NCBI RefSeq assembly: GCF_002102155.1
Contig: NZ_LQOU01000019.1
Location: 62,001 to 126,000, forward strand
Origin: Mycobacterium europaeum
GTDB taxonomy: Bacteria; Actinomycetota; Actinomycetes; Mycobacteriales; Mycobacteriaceae
Length of the DNA stretch: 64,000 bases
Direction of reading: 5' to 3'
The position numbers were made by a program, and so were the translations under genes. The notes under the pieces were generated by a model. The model was not told the origin of the DNA, made no database searches, and saw only the letters and a list, made by a program, of their open reading frames with translations. Shown in pieces: positions 1 to 8,155 of this stretch. How positions within the stretch are numbered: position 1 is the stretch's first letter; the number at the start of each line of letters is the position of its first letter.

Positions 1-1
1 C

Positions 2-493
2 GAGGGGTCCGGCGGCTACGGCATCGTGTTCGGGCCCGAAGCATCCGACAAAGAGTTGGCCACCATGGCCAAGAAGATCCACGAGGATCCGCGCAGCTGG
101 ATCGCCCAGCCGATGATGGAGCTCTCGACCGTGCCGACGCAGATCGGGAACACCCTGGCGCCGCGGTACGTCGACCTGCGGCCGTTCGCGGTGAACGACG
201 GCGAGGAGGTGTGGGTGCTGCCCGGCGGGCTGACCCGGGTGGCCCTGGTGGAGGGCTCGCGGGTGGTCAACTCCAGTCAGGGCGGTGGCTCGAAGGACAC
301 CTGGGTGCTGGCATCGCGCGGGTCGGACAGCGACCGGGAGCTCGGCGCGGCCGAAGTTTTGCGCTCGCTGCCGGAATCCATTCCCGACCCGGCGCTCGAC
401 GGTGGGCAACGGTTGTCGCAAACCCAATCGCAGCCCACCGAGTCGCCCCAGGAACAGCAGCTGCAGCAGCAACAACGCCGGGGGAAGCGCTGA
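2..493 (+). CDS. Circularly permuted ATP-grasp protein (Rv2411c-like), 3' part only
   Basis: This is the C-terminal ~163 residues of a gene that begins before the window; the frame is open from base 2. The visible part has the end of the ATP-grasp core ([11 protein letters not shown], then a PRYVDLRPF stretch and a GGLTRVA turn), typical of DUF404/DUF407 circularly permuted ATP-grasp enzymes. It ends in a low-complexity Gln-rich tail of about 30 residues. The stop overlaps the start of the next gene (TGATG), and this ATP-grasp/alpha-E/transglutaminase trio is a widespread conserved operon. Its substrate is unknown; the fold suggests ATP-dependent ligation of a carboxylate to an amine, possibly on a peptide. 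Family assignment is fairly sure, function is not. Confidence 0.85.
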   Translation, partial: EGSGGYGIVFGPEASDKELATMAKKIHEDPRSWIAQPMMELSTVPTQIGNTLAPRYVDLRPFAVNDGEEVWVLPGGLTRVALVEGSRVVNSSQGGGSKDTWVLASRGSDSDRELGAAEVLRSLPESIPDPALDGGQRLSQTQSQPTESPQEQQLQQQQRRGKR

Positions 494-1470
494 TGCTGGC
501 CCGTAACGCCGAGGCGTTGTTCTGGATCGGGCGCTATGTCGAGCGCGCCGACGACACGGCGCGCATTCTCGACGTGGTCCTGCACCAGTTGCTCGAGGAT
601 TCCAGCGTCGACCCCGACCAGGCGTCCCGCCTGCTGCTGCGGGTGCTCGGCATCGATCCCCCCACCCACGACCTCGACGTGTGGTCGTTGACCGACCTGG
701 TGGCCTTCAGCACCAACGCTTCCGGGGGTTCGTCGATCGTCGACGCCGTCACGGCGGCGCGGGAAAACGCCAAGTCGGCCCGGGAGGTGACGTCCAGCGA
801 GATCTGGGAGTGCCTGAACACCACCTACCACGCCCTGCCCGAACGCGAGCGGGCCGCCAAACGCCTTGGGCCGCACGAGTTCCTGTCGTACATCGAGGGC
901 CGGGCGGCCATGTTCGCCGGGCTGGCCGACTCGACGCTGTCCCGCGACGACGGGTATCGCTTCATGGTGCTGGGCCGCGCGATCGAGCGGGTCGACATGA
1001 CGGTGCGGTTGTTGCTGTCCCGGGTGGGCGACAGCGCGTCGTCACCGGCATGGGTGACGCTGTTGCGCTCCGCGGGCGCGCACGACACCTATCTGCGCAC
1101 CTACCGCGGCGTACTGGATGCCGGCCGGGTCGTCGAGTTCATGATGCTGGACCGGCTTTTCCCGCGTTCGGTGTTCTATTCGCTGCGGCTGGCCGAACAC
1201 AACCTCGACGAACTGCTGCACAACCGGCAGAGCCGGGTCGGCGCCACCGGGGAGGCGCAGCGGTTGCTCGGGCAGGCCCGCAGCGAACTGGAGTTCGTGC
1301 AGCCCGGGGTGCTGCTGGAGTCCTTGGAGTTCCGCCTGGCCGGGCTGCAGCGAACATGTCGCGAGGTGGGAGAAGCGTTGTCGGTCCAGTACTTTCACGT
1401 CACGCCATGGGTGGCGTGGTCGGACGCCGGTGATCGGGCCCGGCTGGTCGGCCGGCCGGGGGACAACTGA
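493..1470 (+). CDS. Alpha-E domain protein (Rv2410c-like)
   Basis: A 325-residue, almost all-helical alpha-E (DUF403) protein. The start ATG overlaps the stop of the ATP-grasp gene, and its own stop overlaps the next start in the same way, so the three genes are translationally coupled. The N terminus (LARNAEALFWIGRYVERAD) is the typical opening of the family. These proteins nearly always accompany a circularly permuted ATP-grasp enzyme and a transglutaminase-like protein, and probably form a complex with them. The reaction is unknown. No signal peptide is visible, so a cytoplasmic location is inferred. Confidence 0.88.
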   Translation: MLARNAEALFWIGRYVERADDTARILDVVLHQLLEDSSVDPDQASRLLLRVLGIDPPTHDLDVWSLTDLVAFSTNASGGSSIVDAVTAARENAKSAREVTSSEIWECLNTTYHALPERERAAKRLGPHEFLSYIEGRAAMFAGLADSTLSRDDGYRFMVLGRAIERVDMTVRLLLSRVGDSASSPAWVTLLRSAGAHDTYLRTYRGVLDAGRVVEFMMLDRLFPRSVFYSLRLAEHNLDELLHNRQSRVGATGEAQRLLGQARSELEFVQPGVLLESLEFRLAGLQRTCREVGEALSVQYFHVTPWVAWSDAGDRARLVGRPGDN

Positions 1471-2309
1471 TGTGGCGGCTGCGGGTGGTGCACACCACCG
1501 GTTACGCCTACCAGTCGCCGGTCACCGCCTCCTACAACGAAGCGCGGCTGACCCCGCGGTCGAACTCCAGGCAGAATGTCATCCTCAATCGCGTCGAAAC
1601 CATCCCCGCGACCCGCTCATACCGCTACGTCGACTATTGGGGCACGGCCGTAACGGCTTTCGATCTGCACGCGCCGCACTCCGACCTCACGGTGACGTCG
1701 TCCTCGGTGGTCGAAACCGAGGGACCCGAATCGCCGGTGACCGACGTCGACTGGAGCGACCTGCGTTCGGAGGCGGTGATCGATCGGTTCGACGAATTGC
1801 TCCGCCCCACCGCGCACACCCCGGCGAGCAAGAAGGTCGGGTCCGTGGCGAAGAAGATCGCCAAGTCCCACCGGCCCGTCGAGGCCGTGGCCGCCGTGGC
1901 CCACTGGGTGCGCGGCGAGCTGGACTATCTCCCGGGAACCACCAGCGTGCGCTCGTCGGGGCTGGACGCGCTGAACGAGGGCAAGGGCGTCTGCCAGGAC
2001 TTCGTGCACCTGTCGCTGATGGTGTTGCGGGCCATGGGGATTCCCGCGCGCTATGTGTCGGGTTACCTGCATCCCAAGCGCAACGCGGTCATCGGTGACA
2101 CCGTGGACGGGCGCAGCCACGCCTGGATCCAGGCGTGGACGGGCGGCTGGTGGAGCTATGACGCGACCAACGAAACCGAGATCTCCGAGCAATACGTCAG
2201 CGTGGGAGCCGGTCGCGACTACACCGACGTGCCTCCGCTCAAAGGCATCTACTCCGGTCAGGGGGCGACCGATCTCGACGTCGTCGTGGAGGTCACCCGG
2301 CTGGCGTAG
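1470..2309 (+). CDS. Transglutaminase-like cysteine peptidase family protein (Rv2409c-like)
   Basis: A 279-residue protein with an N-terminal beta-rich bacterial transglutaminase-associated domain (about 1-100) and a transglutaminase core (about 150-240). The catalytic triad can be seen: Cys in GKGVCQDFVH, His in RSHAWIQAW and Asp in the following SYDATN. It is the third gene of the ATP-grasp/alpha-E/transglutaminase operon and overlaps its neighbour by one base. It may cleave or cross-link the product of the ATP-grasp enzyme; that is inference. There is no signal peptide. Confidence 0.9.
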   Translation: MWRLRVVHTTGYAYQSPVTASYNEARLTPRSNSRQNVILNRVETIPATRSYRYVDYWGTAVTAFDLHAPHSDLTVTSSSVVETEGPESPVTDVDWSDLRSEAVIDRFDELLRPTAHTPASKKVGSVAKKIAKSHRPVEAVAAVAHWVRGELDYLPGTTSVRSSGLDALNEGKGVCQDFVHLSLMVLRAMGIPARYVSGYLHPKRNAVIGDTVDGRSHAWIQAWTGGWWSYDATNETEISEQYVSVGAGRDYTDVPPLKGIYSGQGATDLDVVVEVTRLA

Positions 2310-2350
2310 TTTTAGACCTAGCCATCGCGCGTCGACGTCCCGGATGATCC

Positions 2351-3190
2351 TCAGGGGCCGTCGATTTCGACGCGATGCAGATCGTCGCCCAGCTCGATCC
2401 GCCCGCTGAACTCCGAAGCGGCCAGCGCCCGCCACTGTTCTTCTTGGCCCGGCACCAGCGCCGGCACGTAGTGGGTCATCACGAGGGTGCCGACCCCCGC
2501 GCGGGCCGCCGTGGCCGCCGCTTCCTCAACCGACGAGTGGTAGTCGCAGATGTCCTGCAGCCGCTGTTGCGGGATGTTGCCGACGATGTCCTTGCGGATC
2601 ACGGTGTGCACCAGCGCGCCGGCGCCCGCCGCCAGCTGGTCGAGACCGGCGCACGGCACGGTGTCCCCGGCCAGCACCACCGAAGCCGTCCCGTAGTCGA
2701 CCCGGAACCCGACGGTCGGCGCCACCGGCCGGTGATCGGTGGGGGCCACCCGGATCGACACCCCGTCGCGGTCCCACACCGTTCCCTCGGTGCATTCGTG
2801 GACCTCGACCGCCGGTGGGGCGTTCAGGTCGGCGTGGTGGGCGATCCGGTACTCGATGTCGTGGCGGAACGCGTGCAGCGTCGCCTCCACCGTCTCCGCG
2901 GTCCCGGGCGGTCCGATGATCGGCAGCGGTGCGGGGTCGGGTGTGAAGGTGCTGATCCACCGGGTGATGAGCAGGTCGCCCAGGTCCCCGATGTGGTCGC
3001 TGTGAAAATGGGTGATCAGCAGCGCCGACAACCCGGCGGCGCCCACTCCCACCGCCGCCGCGCGCTGCAGCACGCCACGCCCGCAGTCCACCAGGAACAC
3101 CTGACCGCCGGCGCGCACCAGCGTCGATGGCCCGGCCCGGTTGGGGTCGGGGATGGGGCTTCCGGTCCCCAGCAGCGTGATCTCGATCAT
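2351..3190 (-). CDS. rnz: Ribonuclease Z-like metallo-beta-lactamase fold hydrolase (Rv2407-like)
   Basis: A 279-residue zinc hydrolase. It opens with [17 protein letters not shown] and carries the HxHxDH motif as [11 protein letters not shown] near residue 65. Later metal ligands are the Asp of VLAGDT and the His of VMTHYVP near the C terminus. This matches the tRNase Z/ElaC group, which matures the 3' end of tRNA precursors. Its length is close to that of the Mtb homologue. It is convergent with the transglutaminase-like gene, and the divergent region on its other side separates it from the CBS gene. Some proteins of this subgroup act on other phosphodiesters, so tRNA processing is likely but not proven here. 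Confidence 0.85.
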   Translation of the reverse strand: MIEITLLGTGSPIPDPNRAGPSTLVRAGGQVFLVDCGRGVLQRAAAVGVGAAGLSALLITHFHSDHIGDLGDLLITRWISTFTPDPAPLPIIGPPGTAETVEATLHAFRHDIEYRIAHHADLNAPPAVEVHECTEGTVWDRDGVSIRVAPTDHRPVAPTVGFRVDYGTASVVLAGDTVPCAGLDQLAAGAGALVHTVIRKDIVGNIPQQRLQDICDYHSSVEEAAATAARAGVGTLVMTHYVPALVPGQEEQWRALAASEFSGRIELGDDLHRVEIDGP

Positions 3191-3385
3191 GGCCCCTATC
3201 TTGCAAGGCCCGGCCCCCGGCGGTGGCCCGATCGGCCGATCCCGGTCGGCGTGTCGCCGCTTGGTTTCGAACGAGGACGTCAGGGTATGGACACGGATCG
3301 GCTACCGGTTCTCGTCGCGGCTTTTGCGCCGCGCAAGTTCGCCGTAGCCTGATGTGAAGCGGATCACGATCGGCTGGAGGCCTTG

Positions 3386-3814
3386 ATGCGGATTGCAGAC
3401 GTCTTGCGGAACAAGGGCGCGGCGGTGGTCACCATCAACCCCGATGCGACGGTCAAAGAGCTGCTCGCCGGTCTCGCCGAGCAGAACATCGGGGCCATGG
3501 TGGTGGTCGGCGACGAGGGCGTCGTCGGCATCGTCTCCGAGCGCGACGTGGTGCGCCAGCTGCACACCCACGGCGCCAGCGTGCTGTCGCGGCCGGTCTC
3601 CAAGATCATGACCGCCACGGTCGCCACCTGCACGAAAGCCGACACGGTCGACTCCCTGAGCGTGCTGATGACCAAGAACCGGGTGCGCCATGTGCCGGTG
3701 CTCGACGGCAAGAAGCTGATCGGCATCGTCAGCATCGGCGACGTCGTGAAGACCCGCATGGAAGAACTCGAGGCCGAGCAGCAGCAGCTGCATTCCTACA
3801 TCACCCAGGGCTGA
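3386..3814 (+). CDS. Two-CBS-domain protein (Rv2406c-like)
   Basis: A 142-residue stand-alone CBS pair. CBS1 covers about 5-60 (VVGDEGVVGIVSERDVVR) and CBS2 about 70-125 (VLDGKKLIGIVSIGDVVK), followed by a charged helix rich in Glu and Gln. Such Bateman modules bind adenosine nucleotides and act as energy or redox sensors. ATG 3386 is preferred over TTG 3383 because a CTGGAGG Shine-Dalgarno lies six bases before it. No catalytic domain is fused, so it probably works on a partner protein, which is not identifiable from context. Confidence 0.9.
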   Translation: MRIADVLRNKGAAVVTINPDATVKELLAGLAEQNIGAMVVVGDEGVVGIVSERDVVRQLHTHGASVLSRPVSKIMTATVATCTKADTVDSLSVLMTKNRVRHVPVLDGKKLIGIVSIGDVVKTRMEELEAEQQQLHSYITQG

Positions 3815-3828
3815 CGCCGGGCGCGCGC

Positions 3829-4428
3829 TCAGCTCCAGGAGTAATCCGCCCGCAACCGCTCGGCCACCAGGTCGAAGAGCTCACGGTCCAGGATCGCGCC
3901 CTCGCGGCGGATGCTCTCCTCGGGCACGTCGAGCACGCGGTCCAACCGGACCCAGCTCTGTCTGCCCTCGTAATCCCACGCGCCGGAACCGATCCCGATC
4001 CAGTCGCGGTCTTCGGCGTGGCGCTCCTGGCTGGACACCATCAGTCCGAGCAGGACGCGGCGGTCGCGACCGACCACCAGCACGGGGCGGTCCTTGCCGC
4101 GGGTGGGGTCGTCCTCGTAAACCACCCAGGTCCACACGATCTCGCCCGGATCGGCCCGGCCGTCGAGGTCGGGGGCGTAAACGAGCTTGCGCGCGCGCTG
4201 CGCGGTGGGGAAGCTCGTGCTGGTCACCGGGCGGCCCGCGGCGATCGTGGGCTGTTGCGGCGCGGCGGCCGCGATGACGTTCGCGGTGATCTTGACGGCC
4301 TGCTGCAGTTCCCGCAGCACGGACTGGGAGTTCTGCACGTGCCGGGCCAACCGCGGGGCCCGGTCGAACACCAGGTTTTCCGCTAACCGCTGGAACGTCT
4401 TCCACTGGGATTTGCGGGCAGACGCCAT
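3829..4428 (-). CDS. PemK/MazF-like protein (Rv2405-like)
   Basis: A 199-residue protein with a helical, basic N terminus (about 1-75) and a C-terminal domain containing the RPVLVVGRD strand typical of PemK/MazF folds (from about residue 115), preceded by EIVWTWVVYEDDP. MazF relatives are often mRNA endonucleases, but this one is about twice their usual length and has no adjacent antitoxin gene, so toxin function is doubtful. It is convergent with the CBS gene and divergent from lepA, sharing a 134-base promoter region with it. The family call is reasonable, function unknown. Confidence 0.75.
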   Translation of the reverse strand: MASARKSQWKTFQRLAENLVFDRAPRLARHVQNSQSVLRELQQAVKITANVIAAAAPQQPTIAAGRPVTSTSFPTAQRARKLVYAPDLDGRADPGEIVWTWVVYEDDPTRGKDRPVLVVGRDRRVLLGLMVSSQERHAEDRDWIGIGSGAWDYEGRQSWVRLDRVLDVPEESIRREGAILDRELFDLVAERLRADYSWS

Positions 4429-4444
4429 ATTCGCAGCATAGACG

Positions 4445-4460
4445 CGCGGCGCGCGCCGCG
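4445..4460. repeat. Perfect 16-bp GC palindrome between the PemK-like gene and lepA
   Basis: CGCGGC-GCGC-GCCGCG reads identically on both strands, just upstream of the PemK-like start and about 100 bases before lepA. It could be an operator or a chance GC-rich palindrome. No known consensus fits. Confidence 0.35.
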
Positions 4461-4551
4461 ATTGTGTCCAAGTAGGTCTCGGCGGCCGGCCCTGGATACC
4501 CTGGACCTACCCATGAGCCGCTGTTCGAGCGGCCGCACGCGTGTCCAGACC

Positions 4552-4556
4552 AGGAG
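4552..4556 (+). promoter_or_regulatory. Shine-Dalgarno of lepA pointing to a non-canonical start
   Basis: AGGAG followed by ATTCCC and then ATC. The spacing of six bases is right for initiation at ATC 4563 and too short for ATT 4557. No ATG/GTG/TTG is available in frame. Confidence 0.6.
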
Positions 4557-4562
4557 ATTCCC

Positions 4563-6419
4563 ATCAGCAGTTTCGCCGACAAGACCTTCACCGCGCCGGC
4601 GCAGATTCGGAACTTCTGCATCATCGCCCACATCGATCACGGCAAGTCCACGCTGGCGGACCGGATGCTTCAGCTCACCGGCGTCGTCGATGAGCGGTCG
4701 ATGCGCGCCCAATACCTGGACCGGATGGACATCGAGCGGGAGCGCGGGATCACCATCAAGGCGCAGAACGTGCGGCTGCCGTGGAAAGTATCCGGCGGCG
4801 AGCACGCCGGAGAAGAATTCGTCCTGCACCTGATCGACACCCCGGGCCACGTCGACTTCACCTACGAGGTGTCCCGTGCGCTGGAGGCTTGTGAGGGCGC
4901 GGTGCTGCTGGTCGACGCCGCCCAGGGCATCGAGGCGCAGACGCTGGCCAACCTGTACCTGGCGCTGGACCGCGACCTGCACATCATCCCGGTGCTCAAC
5001 AAGATCGACCTGCCCGCGGCCGACCCCGAGCGCTACGCCGCCGAACTAGCCCACATCGTCGGCTGCGAACCCGGCGACGTGCTGCGGGTATCCGGTAAAA
5101 CCGGGGAGGGCGTCGCCGACCTGCTCGACCATGTGGTGCGCGAGGTGCCCCCGCCGCAGGGCGACGCCGACGCGCCCACCCGCGCGATGATCTTCGACTC
5201 CGTCTACGACATCTACCGCGGCGTGGTGACCTACGTCCGGGTGATGGACGGCAAGATCGTCCCGCGTGAGCGGATCAAGATGATGTCCACCGGCGCCACC
5301 CACGAGCTGCTCGAGGTGGGCATCGTCTCGCCCGAACCGAAGCCCAGCGAGGGGCTGGGAGTGGGTGAGGTGGGTTACCTGATCACCGGCGTGAAGGACG
5401 TCCGCCAGTCCAAGGTCGGCGACACGGTGACGACGGCCCGGCACGGCGCCACCGAGGCGCTGACGGGTTATCGCGAACCCAAGCCGATGGTCTACTCGGG
5501 CCTGTATCCCGTGGACGGCTCCGACTACCCGGACCTGCGCGATGCCCTGGACAAGCTGCAGCTCAACGACGCGGCCCTGACCTACGAGCCGGAAACGTCG
5601 GTGGCGCTGGGCTTCGGGTTCCGGTGCGGCTTCCTGGGCCTGCTGCACATGGAGATCACCCGCGAACGCCTGGAACGCGAGTTCGATCTGGACTTGATCT
5701 CGACGTCACCCAATGTCGTCTACCGCGTCATCAAGGAAGACGACACAGAGATCATCGTGACCAACCCGTCCGACTGGCCCGAGGGCAAGGTCCGCACGGT
5801 TTACGAGCCCGTCGTCAAGACCACCATCATCGCGCCCAGCGAGTTCATCGGCACCATCATGGAGCTCTGCCAGTCGCGCCGTGGCGAGCTGGGTGGCATG
5901 GACTACCTGTCACCCGAGCGGGTCGAACTGCGCTACACCATGCCGCTCGGCGAGATCATCTTCGACTTCTTCGATTCGTTGAAGTCGCGGACCCGCGGCT
6001 ACGCCAGCCTCGACTACGAGGAGGCCGGCGAGCAGGAGGCCCAACTGGTCAAGGTCGACATCCTGCTCCAGGGCGAGGCCGTCGACGCGTTCAGCGCGAT
6101 CGTCCACAAAGACGGGGCATCGGCGTACGGCAACAAGATGACCACCAAGCTCAAAGAGCTGATCCCGCGCCAGCAGTTCGAGGTGCCGGTGCAGGCCGCC
6201 ATCGGATCGAAAATCATTGCCCGCGAGAACATTCGGGCGATCCGCAAGGACGTGCTGTCCAAGTGCTACGGCGGGGACATCACCCGCAAGCGCAAACTGC
6301 TGGAAAAGCAGAAGGAGGGCAAGAAGCGGATGAAGACCATCGGGCGGGTCGACGTGCCGCAGGAGGCCTTCGTCGCGGCGCTGTCCACCGACGCCGCGAG
6401 TGACAAGGGCAAGAAGTAG
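4563..6419 (+). CDS. lepA: Elongation factor 4 (LepA), probable AUC start
   Basis: Ribosome-associated GTPase that back-translocates or remodels stalled ribosomes. About 618 residues with the G1 loop AHIDHGKST near residue 20, G3 DTPGHVDF, G4 NKIDL, then EF-G-like domains II, III and V and the LepA-specific C-terminal domain ([21 protein letters not shown]). From the upstream in-frame stop (TAG, 4473-4475) to the first ATG (4665), which lies after the P-loop, there is no in-frame ATG, GTG or TTG. An AGGAG (4552-4556) sits six bases before ATC 4563, which begins the conserved ISSFADKTF segment, so AUC is the best start. CTG 4521 and ATT 4557 are alternatives. Confidence 0.93.
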   Translation: MSSFADKTFTAPAQIRNFCIIAHIDHGKSTLADRMLQLTGVVDERSMRAQYLDRMDIERERGITIKAQNVRLPWKVSGGEHAGEEFVLHLIDTPGHVDFTYEVSRALEACEGAVLLVDAAQGIEAQTLANLYLALDRDLHIIPVLNKIDLPAADPERYAAELAHIVGCEPGDVLRVSGKTGEGVADLLDHVVREVPPPQGDADAPTRAMIFDSVYDIYRGVVTYVRVMDGKIVPRERIKMMSTGATHELLEVGIVSPEPKPSEGLGVGEVGYLITGVKDVRQSKVGDTVTTARHGATEALTGYREPKPMVYSGLYPVDGSDYPDLRDALDKLQLNDAALTYEPETSVALGFGFRCGFLGLLHMEITRERLEREFDLDLISTSPNVVYRVIKEDDTEIIVTNPSDWPEGKVRTVYEPVVKTTIIAPSEFIGTIMELCQSRRGELGGMDYLSPERVELRYTMPLGEIIFDFFDSLKSRTRGYASLDYEEAGEQEAQLVKVDILLQGEAVDAFSAIVHKDGASAYGNKMTTKLKELIPRQQFEVPVQAAIGSKIIARENIRAIRKDVLSKCYGGDITRKRKLLEKQKEGKKRMKTIGRVDVPQEAFVAALSTDAASDKGKK

Positions 6420-6421
6420 CC

Positions 6422-7210
6422 GTGATGCCGACGCGGGCCGGTGCTGTGGTCGGTATCGGCCTGCTGGCCGCCGCTTTGGCCACCGGCTGCACCGTCGCCG
6501 GGACCGCGCGGCCCGCGCCGGGTTTGAAGCCCCACCCGGTCACCGGGCAGGCGGTCAAGAAGGTGCTCCTCGACGACGCTGAGCTGTCGAAGCTGCTCGG
6601 CCAGTCCTTCGGAGCCAAGGCCGAACTTCCGGCGCGGTTCGGCGGCCCCGAGGTGTTGCCTCCGGCCTTCGGCGCGGTCTCGCCGGCCAACTGCGTCGGC
6701 GTCACGTCGATGATGGTGAAGAACGCCTACCGATCCGCCGACGTCAAAAATGCGGCGCGGGCGACGTGGTGGAACGTGCGCGGGCCGGCGAAAGTGATCA
6801 GCGTGGCCGAGGGCGTGGTCGCCCTTTCCGGACCCGGAGGGGCCGCCGCGCTGTTCCAGCAATTCACCCAGCAATGGCGCGACTGCGACGGCACGACCGT
6901 GACCATCGGGCGTCCCAGCATCATCACCGACCGTCCTGCGATCGTCTTCTCCGACGCCATCTCCGACGTGCGCGTCACGGATTCGGTTGTGGCTGCGACC
7001 CTTTCGATCGACACCCAGCTGCCCGGCCTACCGTCCAGCGGACCGCGCCCCGAAGCGCGCGCGCTCGGCGTGCGGGGGAACTGCCTCGTCGAAGTCGATG
7101 TCGCGTTCTTCGGCGCGACAAATCCGGGGGACGAGGGGACCGGCGATGTGCACCGCAGCGCCGTCGACATCGCGCACGCGATGATGGACGAAGTCAGCGC
7201 GCTGAGCTGA
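6422..7210 (+). CDS. lppR: LppR-type lipoprotein, PknH-like sensor domain (copy 1)
   Basis: A 262-residue secreted lipoprotein. A short basic n-region and hydrophobic core end in a lipobox (LATGC, Cys at about 23), so it should be anchored to the outer face of the plasma membrane. The rest resembles the extracellular PknH-like sensor domain, with conserved Cys in an ANCVGV segment and a second in a GNCLVEVDV segment, a likely disulfide pair. It starts two bases after the lepA stop, so it is probably co-transcribed with lepA. GTG 6422 or ATG 6425 may be used. Corresponds to Mtb LppR by order and domain. The ligand is unknown. Confidence 0.82.
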   Translation: MMPTRAGAVVGIGLLAAALATGCTVAGTARPAPGLKPHPVTGQAVKKVLLDDAELSKLLGQSFGAKAELPARFGGPEVLPPAFGAVSPANCVGVTSMMVKNAYRSADVKNAARATWWNVRGPAKVISVAEGVVALSGPGGAAALFQQFTQQWRDCDGTTVTIGRPSIITDRPAIVFSDAISDVRVTDSVVAATLSIDTQLPGLPSSGPRPEARALGVRGNCLVEVDVAFFGATNPGDEGTGDVHRSAVDIAHAMMDEVSALS

Positions 7211-7311
7211 AGCGACCCCGGGTCGGACACAAGCTGGGGTTTCGCTGCGGTTGGCCTGTGCTTGACCTGTGCTTTCGGTGCGGCTTTCGGCCGTTCCTGC
7301 ACCGGCGAACG

Positions 7312-7317
7312 TAATAT
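7312..7317 (+). promoter_or_regulatory. Candidate -10 element for lipoprotein copy 2
   Basis: TAATAT, about 44 bases before the start of the second lipoprotein, in the 150-base gap between the paralogues. It fits the mycobacterial TANNNT -10, but no convincing -35 is seen. Confidence 0.35.
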
Positions 7318-7360
7318 CCTGGGAAACAAGTTGAGCCAAGCGAGAAGTGTCCGTGGACAG

Positions 7361-8119
7361 ATGAGAAGCCGTTGGTTACTCGTAGCTTTACTCGGGGTTG
7401 CGATGTTGGTCGCCGGCTGCTCGGCGACGGTCGGAGGCGTAGCGCAGCGCGCACCGGCCTCGACGCCGCGATCCGTCGGCGGCCAGACCATCCAGCGGGT
7501 GCTGCTCGGCAGGAGTGCGCTGTCGCGAATTGTCAAACAGCCGCTGACCCTTGATCCGGAGTCTCCGCCGCTCGTCGGCGGTCCCGAGAGTCTGCGCGGC
7601 AACGGATCGGCTTGGCCCGGCAATTGCATGGGCGTCGCCGTCTTGCTGCAGGACGGTGCTTACCGGTCCAGCGACGTCAAAGGTGTCGCGCTTGAGACGT
7701 GGCGGCCCGCAGCCAAGTCCGCGCCGGTCACCAGGGTACAAGAGGGTGTGGTCAGCCTGGCCAAGGCTGCCGACGCCAACGCCCTCTTCGAGAAACTCTC
7801 GCAAGAGTGGCGATCGTGCGACGGCAAGGTGTTGAACCCTTCGGGCGGGTCGTTCGGGCTCGAGGTGAAAATCAGCGACGTACAGGTCGCCAGTTCGGTT
7901 TCGGCGGCTACCGTTTCGATGGGGTTCAACCTCGCCAGTCCGCTCGCCGAGTCCATACCGGCGGGGCGGGCCCTTGGTGTCCGGGACAATTGCCTCATCG
8001 AAGTCGAGGTTGACTACATCAACACCTTCGGCCCGCTCTCTCAAGGGCCGGGCGATGTCAACAGCAGCGCGCTGGATATCGCGCAAGTCATGCGGGACAA
8101 GGTGACGGCGCTGAGCTGA
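7361..8119 (+). CDS. LppR-type lipoprotein, PknH-like sensor domain (copy 2)
   Basis: A 252-residue paralogue of the preceding gene. ATG 7361 is chosen because it gives a textbook lipoprotein signal (MRSRWLLVALLGVAMLVAGC, lipobox Cys at 20); the frame is open further upstream. Shared landmarks with copy 1 include QxxxRVLL near the start of the mature part, an NCMGVAVL segment, an AYRSSDVK segment and a DNCLIEVEV segment near the end. The pattern indicates a tandem duplication with considerable divergence. Likely an envelope sensor or ligand-binding protein; no enzyme motifs. Confidence 0.83.
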   Translation: MRSRWLLVALLGVAMLVAGCSATVGGVAQRAPASTPRSVGGQTIQRVLLGRSALSRIVKQPLTLDPESPPLVGGPESLRGNGSAWPGNCMGVAVLLQDGAYRSSDVKGVALETWRPAAKSAPVTRVQEGVVSLAKAADANALFEKLSQEWRSCDGKVLNPSGGSFGLEVKISDVQVASSVSAATVSMGFNLASPLAESIPAGRALGVRDNCLIEVEVDYINTFGPLSQGPGDVNSSALDIAQVMRDKVTALS

Positions 8120-8155
8120 GGCGCGCGGGTCGAGCGCAGTTGGGACCGGGACGCC

